Of a stretch of DNA of 64,000 nucleotides, positions 49,158-61,500 are shown one piece after another (the stretch's first letter is position 1; each line of letters starts with the position of its first letter). The stretch covers positions 861,713-925,712 of the forward strand of contig CAJFCJ010000004.1 of NCBI GenBank assembly GCA_904063045.1. The letters are read 5' to 3'. The notes under the pieces were generated by a model. That model saw only the letters and a program-made list of their open reading frames with translations, did no database searches and was not told the origin of the DNA. Made by a program: the position numbers and the translations under genes. This DNA is from Dimorphilus gyrociliatus (lineage: Eukaryota; Annelida; Polychaeta; Dinophilidae).

Positions 49158-49199
49158 TCACGTGACCTAAAAATTTCCCCACTTGATCGCGCATGCGCA
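49158..49199 (+). promoter_or_regulatory. Promoter-type E-box and NRF1 site
   Basis: A palindromic E-box TCACGTGA (49158-49165) and a perfect 12-bp NRF1 consensus CGCGCATGCGCA (49188-49199) lie about 300 bp upstream of the ATG at 49490. NRF1 sites characteristically lie near transcription start sites, so this is the probable core promoter of the secreted-protein gene. Confidence 0.5.
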
Positions 49200-49283
49200 A
49201 ACGATATCGAGGAACGGCAGTCGATCGCCAGCTGCCCGTTGGTGAGGTACTGAGAAAAACTGAAGTAGAAAAAAACAGTCTAT

Positions 49284-49304
49284 AGAAGAAGAAGAAGAAG
49301 AAGA
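49284..49304. repeat. (AGA)n repeat in the presumed 5' UTR
   Basis: About seven AGA/GAA units between the NRF1 site and the start codon. Confidence 0.7.
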
Positions 49305-49489
49305 GAAAAAGCCACCAGATCTACATAAGAGAAAACTAGTTCTTCACATAGTTACTTTTATGAAAAGGATTTTTTTTTCAACTATTGAACTATTGAATAA
49401 TTGAATAAAAGGGAAATTTTTACATCGAACTCTGTTTAAGGAGACTTTTTTCATCTATTTGCTCTTGATGTAATAAGGAGAGAAACGTT

Positions 49490-52400
49490 ATGGTTTATAT
49501 GTTATCTCTTATCCACCTTTGTGCTCTGCTTGTTTTTGCAACTGGAACGAGTAAGTCTTTTGTTTATTTACATTCGAAATAAGTGAGTTTATTCTACTCT
49601 TTTTATATAAAAATCGCCTTCTTTGTCGGTAGACGATTGATGGTTGAGATATAGAGACTTTCGTTTTTGAAATTTGACAAGGGTGTTTTTCTTATATTTT
49701 CAATTTTAGTCTTAAGATAAAATCTAAAATATTGGCCTTCTACTTCCCATTAATATCATTCTATTATCACTTTATCTATATAAAAACTTATTATTGCCAA
49801 AATAATTAGTTAATTATTCAATATAATTAAATTTATTCAATTTCGTCTCCTTTTTCTTCTCCCTTCCTATCTATTTTTCTCTCCTTTTTCTCCCAAATTA
49901 AATAATTAATTAATAAAGTAAAAAAAACCCTTTAAATAAATAAAAAACTTTGGTCAAAGTATATTTTTCTCTCTCTCATTTGAGTTACTCGATTTCTTGT
50001 CTATTACGTATCTAATTATGGTAGAGATGCTGACAATAACTTTTGAGTACCAGCACCTAAGTAATTGTGAAATTAATAATTAGCATTTTTTTTTCTTAAA
50101 GAACAAAAACACAAATTACTCTTTCCTTTTCCTCTATTGTTCTTCATGCCTAATTAAATGTAATTACTATAAACTACTGCAAGAGTTATATGACAGAAAA
50201 TTATACACGAAAGTCATGTAAATATAGGGCAATTTTATCTATTATTGTATTGATCAGTACCCCATGCCTTATTAAGCTGTTGAAAATGTATAAATATCTG
50301 TCTATGAGGAATTATACTCACCCTGTATTCTCACAAAGCAAGGTGCACGTTTGCAAAATATGCAAATGTATGTTTGCATTCAGTCATGGGGGTTTCTTTT
50401 TTGAACATTGTTAAATAATTTTATTAATATTTGCATAAAGTTGCAGAAGGTTGACCTTCTTATAAAAAATTGCTGAAAGGAGTTTTTTCTCTCTATTTTT
50501 CTTTTTAAATATAAAATATTTCCCCTTTTCTGATCGATACTAAAGCAATTTTAATACAAATTATCTCTAAAGTTACCTATTCAATTAATTATTCAACCTT
50601 TTATTTACAACTTGTTTATTATAGTCGTCATCCATTAATTAACTAATCTATATTCATTTTCTTAATCAGAAGATTACCTCAACGATATACGATATTATCC
50701 GTAAATCTGCCCAATTTACCATCATTAAAGACTATTTCGCACACGCGCCTATCACGTGACTATATGACCCGCGACAACCCATTAATTAGTTGGTGGAAAG
50801 GAAGTTCAATGTTTTTCAAACAATAAAAAGGGACGGATAGGGACAAAGAAAGTTGTACAGATTCAAGTACTCTTTCCCCATATTTTTTGCTAGTATTAAA
50901 CTTGCCCTTCAAATCCAAAGAGGGTCGTTCGTAACTAGGAATTTTTGCAGAAAAATTGCCCGACTGGAAAAAAAATCCGTTAGCAAATAAGGGTTCCCTG
51001 TGTCAATGGGGGATTTTTTTGCGCAACGACGTTGTTACATGATTAAACGAGGCGCCAGGTGCGTTCCAATTCTTTGAAAACAAAGAAGAGTATTTTTTCA
51101 CTGGTAATTCTTCCTTTTAAAAAAAATATTATTAATTATGATAGACAAGGTGCGGCTATTTCAATTAAATATATAGATATATATATTAATATGTACAAAT
51201 GTATTCTGTTGCTCTGTCTATATATATATACAGTATGTGTATACATGTGCGTGAGCGTATAAAGAGGTATTATCTTCTTTAGCGACCCCTATTGGAGAAG
51301 ATCTTGTTCTTGAACGGACGTTTTTTTTTTTTGGCATAGTTGAAATCTTTACTTTATATAAAAAAGAAAGATAGGAGAAAATAATAGACAAGAAGAAGAA
51401 AGCAATGAATGATTAAGAAGGAATGAATGAGTAAAAGAGAGGGAGAAATAGTAGAAATTTTTTTAAAAAGAAAATAGATGAAAACAGACGACATATCGGA
51501 TTCACTTTTTTTTATTATATATGATCGAATACTTTGATTATTTCCTTAAATTCCAGATAAAATCTAATCAGAGCTAGGCGTTATATTTCACATTGAAATC
51601 TTCAAGAATCTATACAAGTTCTATTGTTAACAAAATAAGTTTCTGAAACAATTTTGTCGTGTAAAACGACAAGTGAAATGTATAAAAAGAGAAGAGCTAC
51701 TCTTTTTTTCTATTGAATGATTGATGAAGAATTAGATCTATATGGCATTAGGGCTATAACCACGAAAGAATGGGCTATTCTCTGTTATTACCCAGGTAAT
51801 TTAAGATTATAAGGATATTGGAATAACCTTCATTAGGGAGATCACCAAGACGGCAGAAAAAGGCCCTGAGGAATTTTTGAGTAGGTTATAAAAGGTCATA
51901 AATTATCTTTCAAGGCAGAGATCATTGGGAGGTGTTAATCTGGTGGATCAGAAGCTTATTCTAATCGGCTTGGGGCATTATTGATTATCCAAACTATTTC
52001 TCTCTGCATAATCTCTTTTTATCGTCTCCTTTAAAGATACCATAAATTCTGGATAATCAGTAAGAATAGGAAGACACTGTCGGCAAGTTAATTCCCCACT
52101 ACAAAAACTGTTAGACAAGAGACGAGGCGTCATTTGCAAGGCGTCACTTCACAATTTATAAGGTCGTCTGCCAGGGACGTTTCCAATTAGATATTGAGAT
52201 GAACTTGTTTGTTTTCTATTTTTGTACAGCAGTTAAAATTTATGAGTAATGATTCTATAGTAAATTCAACATCAAATTTTATCGGAAGAATTACCATAAT
52301 CCGTTTTTAAAGAGATATAAAAAACTTCAAAGGGAGCAAGAGCATGGTGTACAAGTTTTAATGAGTATGATGCGTTGGGCGCTAAATCCTATCGAACGAC

Positions 52401-52519
52401 GTATTAGAGCGTATACATTGTTAATATATGCAAAAATGAAGAATTTCGAGTAGGATTTTTTCTTTGGATGATTGATTACTGTGCTTCAAAAGGTGAAAGA
52501 TTGAAAATTTGAAAATCGG

Positions 52520-52559
<40 letters not shown>

Positions 52560-55500
52560 CGAGGGAAGAAGAGATATTTTTAACCGTTAAGTTCGTATCA
52601 CGAATTCTTAAATCATAGTAATTATTATTTTGCTCTCCTCCGTCAAGTTTTAGGTTAAAGACAAAAATATCATATTTATCCTATGCTTTAAGCGTATAAC
52701 ATTACAAACGAGAATTTTATCATCTCAGAGAAACATGCAATAGATTACATAGTATTACAGTGCATCTTCACCTTTTTACTAGTGCACAAATTGCATTAGG
52801 AACAACTGACCAAATCGTATAAGATGGGGTTAATTCTTAGGGTGGCACACTACCTTCACTCTAGCGGAATAAATGGACGGCTGTCCAACTTCAAGTCGAT
52901 TTTATCCCTATAAATCTTTAGAAAGTAGTAGAAACTCCCAGTGACAGGCAGTAATTAATCAAGTATTGAAGTCACCGCCGTATGAATTATTCCCCAACAA
53001 GAATGAATTTGTATAATCGCTATCGCCGCAGGGTGTTACAACCGACTTGACAGCTGGCAGTTAGCTAATTTCTAAACAGCTTTGTAGCAAAAAAACGCGA
53101 AAATCATGAGGCGTGAAGCGGAGCTGAAAGGTGATCGTCAAATACAATAGGCTTAAAGGAGGTGAAGTTTGACGGGTGTTTGAATTTATATGTATACGTG
53201 AATTGTTGAGTGGTATTCGATAACCTTTGATAATTATTTAGAGATGCTAATTGATAGTTTACCACCAGTTGATATTCCAGGTTGATTAATCAGCTTTGAT
53301 TCCGTTGTTGGTGACTTTTTTTTTCTTCCAATGTTTACCTTTTTAATAAAGCCGTTAAAGGACTAAAAGTAGGATTTGATACGCTTCAATTTGCTTGAAT
53401 CCCACTTACGAGCCATATCACTCCCTTTCAACACTAAGAGTATATCAAAGATATAATGGGATATCTTTTTTAAGTGAAGTATTCATTTCAATTAATTATT
53501 TAAATTAAGTAATAAATTTATTATTATTAAACAGAAAATAATGGAAATTATCTATTAATTCTCTTATTTTCTTTATCCGTCCTCTTCTTTTTCTTCTTCT
53601 TCTTATCCTTCTTCGTCTGTTTTTTCTTTTTTTTACACTTATTTAGTTAAGAACAACATTACCACAAAAAAAAACAATCATTCAATGTTCAGTAAATAAA
53701 CTATATTGTATACAGGTGTCGTTCATAGTATTTTATATAGAATTTCATTATATATATATATATATGTAAGAACATATATTTATATATTAGAAGATTGAAT
53801 AGAAACTTTCCAAACGTTACTCATCCTTGACAAAGTTACGCAATTTCCTTTTATCATTCTCTACGAATTTTCGTGCTTAAATTTCCGTTAAAAAGAACAC
53901 GACAAGATAATTGTACATTTTATACAAAACAATTTGCGTGACTTGTAGAATAAATTAGAAGGGGTAAAAAAAAAATAGAAGTAAAAATAAGTGAAAGAAC
54001 AAGAGAAAGAGAAAGAGAGAGAGAGAGGGAAAAGATAAAACCACTGTCTTTTTTTCGTAGACCTAAAATTATGACTTTTCCATTATCTTAACTTTTTTTT
54101 TCTTTGGCCTCTTCCAAACCTCTTCGTTCTGTTCTTTCTCTTTATTCTTCTCCCTTTTTTCCCCTTTAAATATCTTTTCTGTTAGCTCTATAGCGTTTTC
54201 TTGCATATGAATCTTTTTTTTTTATTTGGTAAAAAAACAACGAAGAGGGCAAGCTTTATATTTAAAGGTTAAAAAACTACAATATTGCAGTATCGATTCG
54301 TAACAACTGTAGATGTTTAGACGATCAAAGGCGCGTGCTATTCGAGTACATCTGTCTATATACGTGTGTAACTCGATATGTATGTATTGCTAGGTTAATA
54401 ATGTATATGAAGATCGATTTTTGGAAATTAATATATATATATAGCATCAGTTTCTATACGGATGGAGGAATTTTAATAAAGGAATTCCTTAGAGAATTAC
54501 TTTCACTTTTTTCAATTGAATTTGTAGGTGAGGAGAATTTAATGCTTCATGGGAATCTCCATATGGGTAAAAGAGTAGAAAAGTACCCCTGCGAGTCTAG
54601 TACCTCGTAGATAGTTGTATACAACTTTCCAATATTTATCAAGGACTTTCAAAACGAATACGTCATACAGTCAAGTTAATTATCTAACAATATCAAGCTC
54701 TTAGGTATTTAATGAAATATAAAAAATACATATAAATAGGACTAATTTTCGTACTTTCTAAAGAGTATAAAAATAGACATTTAGAATTGATAAAGCTTAG
54801 GTTGGTTATTGGCAAAGAAAGATATCTAGAGATGGAAAGAGGGAAGAGAGGGAGGAAAGACAGAGAGAGAGAGAGTGAGAGAGGGGAGAAAAGCAAAGGA
54901 AAATAAAGCCATTACTAATGGCCTTTCTCGCATGCAAAGTACAACTTTCTTTCATAATTCATTCTGAATTTTTATGCCCCGGCTTCCTTGGTGTAATCAC
55001 AACAGGCGTCTAGCTTCCATCACGTAGACGCGTAACGCGAATTTTCGCTTAGTAGACAACGTTAGCGGCTTCCTGTTCGACGCCATCTGCTCAGCGACGC
55101 TTGCTCGATTAAATCTTCGATGAGACGTAATCGAAAAAACAATGTCGAAGTAAATGCTGACGGAAAATCGGTTTTAGATGTCCATCTGTTCAATCTTCTT
55201 TTTTATACAGAGATACATAGATACGCTTAATGACCAATATTCACATTCCACTGTCTCTATAATCCCATAGTAATTAGGAGGTTCCAACCCTTAATCCTTA
55301 TCCGATTTTCATTTTTTGTGGTCGATTATGGTGGCTTAAATTTATAATTAGGGTTTTAGGGTCAGAAAATTTGGTTTTTCAAAGATTAAATTTCTTTATA
55401 TAGAGCCAAATTACTCTACAGTTTTTCTTGTTGAAAAATATACAAAAGTAACTACCAAGTAAACAAGACTATTTTGTCAAGCTTCTATTATTATTCACAT

Positions 55501-58500
55501 GAACTGAGTAGGATGTGGGAGTTTTCTTTAAACTTAGTTATTTGGTTGTAAAAAAAGAAATTATGTTCTTTCTTTCCATTAGACCTACATCGAAGCTGAT
55601 AATTTGTTTTTCATAGTCAGTATTCAAAGTATTTTTATGAGATTAGCAGATTATTAAATGTTTCGAAACATTCTTTTTTTTTGACCAATCCTTCTACTGT
55701 ACGGAATAGTCTGTCTAGCAGATCAGAAAACCTCTATGACTGGAAAATTTTCCCTCAAATCAAGCGAGATTCGATCAAGCGCAGTTTTACAGTCGACTGG
55801 AAACTAGTAAAAAATTTTTGTGGATTTGTGCAGTAATTTTACACAAAGCCAGTTCGATTTCTATATTTTTGACAAATTGCCTTAAAAAGGGAGAGGAGAG
55901 ATTAAATTCACTGGTAATAGGCCAAAGGAAATCTAGGTGTTACATAATGAACGTTATATTGGTAATAGGCCAATGTAGGTCAATAAAAATCTGATGAAAA
56001 ATTCAGAGTGTAGTAGCAAGCGTGATTGAACTAAAGATCTTGCAGGGTAACTTTATTTATTATACCATTTTTGAGTAATCAAGAGATTTCTTAATTATTT
56101 CGTGAATCAAAACTGTGACAAATATAGTAAATGTAGTAGCTTAGCTATTAGTCATCCTCTAAACTAAAGTACTTTACTGTCTTGTCCCATGGTTACCGAC
56201 GAACTGTAATTAATTTTCATGCTGCAACTGAATACAGAGAATATTATATATGATGTTTATATAGCTTATACAGTGTATACAGAATGTATGCGTATTATAG
56301 ACAAATCCCGTATGCTTCATGTCTCTACACTGTCGTATTCCCTTTACTTTATAAATATGAATTAATAATTAATTACTACTCTATAGAACCTTAATAAGAT
56401 ATCGTTGATTGAATCCTTCAAATCAGTAGAAGTTATCCCAAGAGCAATGAGGGCAAAATTGAAAAAAGAACGGAAGCAAGGAAAGAAAAGAGAGAAACTT
56501 TCTCGTTGCCTAAATCGATTCAAATCTTTTCTCTCTCTCCCCCCTCGCTCTCCACCCTTTTGCTCTCTCTCTCTCTCTCTCTCTCTGTTTATTTCTTATG
56601 GTTAAGAACGCGAATAGATAACTATACAGCGCAAGGGAATTCGCTTTTTTTTCCGAATCTATCTATTCAATAGTTTGTTGAAAAGGAAATAATGAAATCT
56701 CTTCATTTTCCTATAAATAAACATTTGGAATTTATCCAAGTCATAAAAGAAAAAATTGATAAAATAAAAGAGCAAACAAAAAGTCAGATTTAAAAAAAAA
56801 TTGAAAATGCCAAACACGTAATGGCGTAAAGATAGCTGTTATTTGCTAAGGGAATTTGGGAGTGACGGAGGGACAAAGTCTAAAACAACGATTTTGTAGT
56901 CTGTTGCAGTAGCTATTAATGTTCTATATGCAGTAAAAAAAAGTGACGCCTGCAGTCGTATTTCGCTTGAATTATTTATAATCGTAGTTTGTTCAAGAAA
57001 AAAAAAATCTAACTCAAAAGTAGTAGAATTAGCTTGATCAATAATGACGGCAGCTTTTTTAGAAAATTGATGAAGCGTCGCGTCAATGTATACACGTTTG
57101 CTGTCAAAATAATGAAACGTGCGGGTTCTTTCATCAAATTTGAATAGTTTCTGCAATGTATACTCTATTATTGCCGTACTTGTCGCTCAGGTGTTAATTT
57201 TTTCTTATCTTTTAATAGTTCGTTTACAATTTGATATAAACATGGAAATTTTTGTCAATGCCATATTGGAATTTTATCCGAGTCGACAACTGCAATACCG
57301 CAATGAAATGTACACTGTATTTTCTTGTAGAAGGGAAGGAGTTCAATAAATCTCAAATTACAACTACGATACTGGGGAAAATCACGCAGACGTATTAAAT
57401 AGTATAATATTTTTCATCGCTTTATACATTTTATTTATTATTTAATACTACTGTAGTGTTTTTTATTAACTAGTACAAAGTGTATAATTATTAATAATCT
57501 TTTAAAATGAACTAGTAAATGGGGGATAAAGTAAATAGAGGAATAGGAGAGAAAACTATTAAGAACAAACTGTGAAGTTTTAATATAATAATGGAAAGAT
57601 TAAGAAAATATCTAAACAATAAATATTAGGGGACCACATAAAAGACAATATTTATATAATATTATATCCGTAAAGTATTTTCTTTCGTACGCTTTTGTTA
57701 TTCTTAGTGATTCTCGCCTGAGGCTGAAAATGTTACTTTATAACATACCAACGGAAAATTTTGCTGTTAAATTTTAGTATATTAATATTCTTAGGCCAAA
57801 GACAAACAAAAGAGAATGTAATTTAATTATTATTTATGCTGGAAGGGGTAATAATACAGTTTGCCATACGAAAAGAGGTTAAGATATTGCTCACGCCTTG
57901 TTGGAACTAAAAAAAAAATTCCGTTAGTTTGGATCAATATGGCCTTTTGTTCAACGTCGATCATCATACTGAAAAAAAAGAGTTCTGCAATACTCGTCAA
58001 GACCTTTTCTTTTTATCTAACTCTTTTTCCACTTTTCGATCAAGGCAAAAGAAAAATTTAAAAACTATTTAGTTAAAAGTCGAGTAGTTCTCTAGTGAAG
58101 TTTTCCTTGATGGAATGCACTCATTTAGCAATCAATATTCGATTTATTGCATTATCACTCAAGTAAATTTTCTGCTGAAGACAATCGGAAATTGGGAAGA
58201 CTAAGGAATAAAGAGAGAGAGAGAGAGATAGAGAGAAATCACTAACTAGACATTTAGTTTACTGAGAGAGAGTGAAAAATCTCTTAAAGTGTATAGGTAG
58301 TGTATCTATGTGTGTGTGTGTATGTGCGTGTTTTCGTTTGATGGAACGCTCAGGGCAAATATCTAGGCAGTTCGCTTTCTTCCCTTTTACTCCTCTCTTT
58401 GTTTTCGATTACATAATCTTCTTGAAGATTTTCTTTAAAGGGTTTCGAAGCAAAGTAACGCTCAAGGTTATTTTTTAAAAGTATAGATAAGAAGGTAAGA

Positions 58501-61500
58501 AAGCTTATTCTTCAACTGAAAAATTTATAGCCAACCTCTCTTTAAATGTAAATAGATAGCTTTTTGCCTGTTATTCGAATAAATATAAATTTCTATATCC
58601 TGTTTACGTTCAAGTCACCATTCAAGGGGTTAATGAAAAAAAATAAAGAACTAACTATTCAAAATTAACTTAATAACCCTTTACTTATGCAGTATATATT
58701 TTTAATTCTTAAAGAGTATACCTTTTTCTTTCCCTTCCCTCATACCTTTCCTTTTTTTTCCGATTCGTGACTAATTTCAATTTTCGAAGGAAATTTAAAA
58801 TGAAAGAAAATTCAATCATACGTAAAACTGTAAAATGAGGTATTGAAAGTCTGACATTTGCCATAAAATTTCTTTTCCAAAGCTCTTTTTTTTCTGGATA
58901 AAATAAGGAGGGAAAAGGAAAAAAATTCACACACAGATATATATATATATATATATACAGTATATTAGTAGTACAATTATTTATAGTTAACTTATTTAAA
59001 CTATTCAAGATTTGTTACAGTTTTTTTTAAAAAAAAAAAATAACGAAAAGAAAGTTATGCTTAAAAAAAAAATTGACGCAGTCCCTTCTGTAGTTTTCTT
59101 AAATCTGCTTTTATTTAATTACGGTACAACAAAATCAATTTGTAAACAAGCACGCGAATCTATAAACACTTTTGACCGACAAATGAAACATTCTTGCAAT
59201 AGGGAAGAGAAAGATAAATAAAGGAATATATTTGTTTATTGGTCAAGTATCCTTTATTATGAATGAAAATTTATCTGCAAATTGTTTATTAGAGTATAAA
59301 AAGTTTATTAGTAAAACCATTACGGTTAACTAATCTACTCGTTTATCAGTGTAAAGTTAGTAGGAATTTTTTCTCAGCATGGATTCCCCATTTCTTATCA
59401 TTATTAACAATATGTTATCTGATGGGAATAGGGTACCGGATTAAGATCGTTATCGTTGTATCGTTATTTCTCCAATTTTCCAGCCTATCTTTCGAAATCG
59501 AAACCGGTTTTCTGTTTCATTTATCTGACCTATTGGACTCGCGTTTTCTAATTAAAATAAACACCGGGATTTAATTAACTTTACTCTTGTTCATTGAGGT
59601 CAGAAAATACTTCTAAGGCTTGAAAAAGTATTCCACATCTAATTAAAAATTTACCATATTTCACAATCGTCGAAAATAGATAAAATACCATTTTTTGCGT
59701 TGTACAAACAATTTTACCATATTTATTCTGACGTTTAAATTGCTTAATATTGATAAATAACTACCGTTTTTTTTCTTTCTTTGTCAACAGAGCAAAATTT
59801 TGTAGCCAATAATTGCAAAATTGGGAAAGAATTGCACGGAATATGGTACGATGTTCAAAAAATGCAATACTTTTCAATCAATCAAATAAACTGGTCGAAA
59901 AAGGAAGAATGCATTGCAGAAGAAAGGAGATCGTCCGATAGCGTTAAATATTATATTAAAACTAAAGAGTAAGTGTATTTTTATCCTTTTCTTTTGCTTT
60001 TGAGAAACGAAACTTACAAGGACTCTTTCGTCGTCCAACTGAGGATAAAAAAATTCCCATCCTATAAATCTAATGAACGTTACTCGATTGATGCTCATTT
60101 TATAGGAATAATTGGTTAGTTCCGCATCCTCTTTGTCCACCTTATTTTACGCAGGCCAAAAAATTTATTTTCTAAATGAATAGAAAAGATATATTAGGCC
60201 TACATTGTAAGTTAGAAGAATTGGTATTCGTTAGTTTTCCATTGATAGCATAGTCTAAGAGATAAATTAATTTATGATGAATGTTGCGAAAACGAAAATT
60301 GATAAATGATGTTGCAAAGGGAAAAAGTAACTAGCATAGAAGAGATACTAACAAAATGGGAGGAGAAAAAGAGGTTTGAGGAAGGACACACACTTAAAAT
60401 AGAGAAATGTTGAAATAGAATAGTACCTAGAAGAGTATTTAAAGAGTTATCCTAAAAAGCATTATTGTAATAACACAACAATTTACCATGTATGCACTCT
60501 TTACTAGGCTTAGTAATATTAAAATTTCATACTTTTAACAGCGTGTTTGCCTTTGATGTTTTTACGATTATTGTTTATCTTTTGAAAGGAAACTGCTATA
60601 GTATTGTGTTAATTGGAGGCTTTTTGTAGGATTATTATTAATAATTTCATGATTTTATTGAAGTTAGAAATATCGTTATAAATGTATATTTCGAGAAATA
60701 TCTTCCCCAATAATAATGAAAGAGAAAAGCTGCTAGATGTATTTAAATAGTTAATAAAGATTTTTGATAAATTCACTTATAAAATCTTTGATTTAAGCAA
60801 TAATTTAATATAATGGCCTTTTGTAAATAGGCACAGTCTGATTAAATATTTTTAGTGTCGCCTTTCGTTAAATGAATTTATAAGAAATGTATATTTTATT
60901 TTCAGATTTTATAATAAAGGAAATATTTTCTCTTTAATTAATTAAATTTAATAAAAGTGTACGAAATTAGAAACTTCTATTTGCATAAATAATTGAATTT
61001 TACATGGTAATTATTATCAAATAGCGTTTTAATTATGTACAAAGCTTACTTAATAAACATTTTGTTTCTTTTCTAGCTGAATATCAATATATAATAGCTT
61101 ATTCTTATTCTTTTATATTTATATATAGATATATGTTTATAAATGTAGTAGTACATATATAAATATACTTTATATGTATATTATATATGTAAACAGTTCT
61201 ATAAAGTTGACTATATGCTCTAATCGCATCAATGTCAAAGCACCTGCCACAATGGTCAGGAAAAATCTATTTTCCATTGAAAATAATCCAGTTTACGTAG
61301 CATTCGTTGACGTACCGATGATTGCGTAATCGAATAAATGCTTGAAAAGTATTATAATAAAGGAGACGTATAACGAAACGACCGAATGATAAATTAGTTA
61401 AAATTGCTTTATTGCATGACAAACAAATATTTATAAACAAAAGGCTAAAAAGAAAAGAACTGTAATGGGTAGTGCGCTATTATACCAGTTTGCTAATTGC

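Larger units (their letters stand above)
46074..49489. other. Intergenic region between the IR gene and the secreted-protein gene
   Basis: About 3.4 kb with no convincing gene. It holds a CTCF-like site (46313-46326), a related AAGATGGCGT (46555-46564), a cluster of GCGTC/GACGC motifs (46954-47307), an AP-1-like TGAGTCAT (47666-47673), a 12-bp-arm inverted repeat (48075-48115) and a promoter-like block (49158-49199). Confidence 0.55.
49551..59790 (+). other. 10.2-kb first intron of the secreted-protein gene
   Basis: No convincing coding exon. It contains (GA)n at 52522-52558, (CT)n at 56562-56587 and TA runs near 53750 and 58937-58958. Between about 51.7 and 55.1 kb it is less AT-rich in places, with a GGCGTCA direct repeat (52126-52146) and GCGTC/GACGC copies at 55006-55100. 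A 104-codon minus-strand open frame lies at 56839-57156. Such a long intron next to tiny ones suggests enhancer content; that is inference. Confidence 0.5.

Noticed and set aside
57119-57349. 76-codon plus-strand open frame
   Set aside because: It overlaps the minus-strand frame at 56839-57156, has no splice sites linking it to the surrounding plus-strand gene, and shows no family resemblance.
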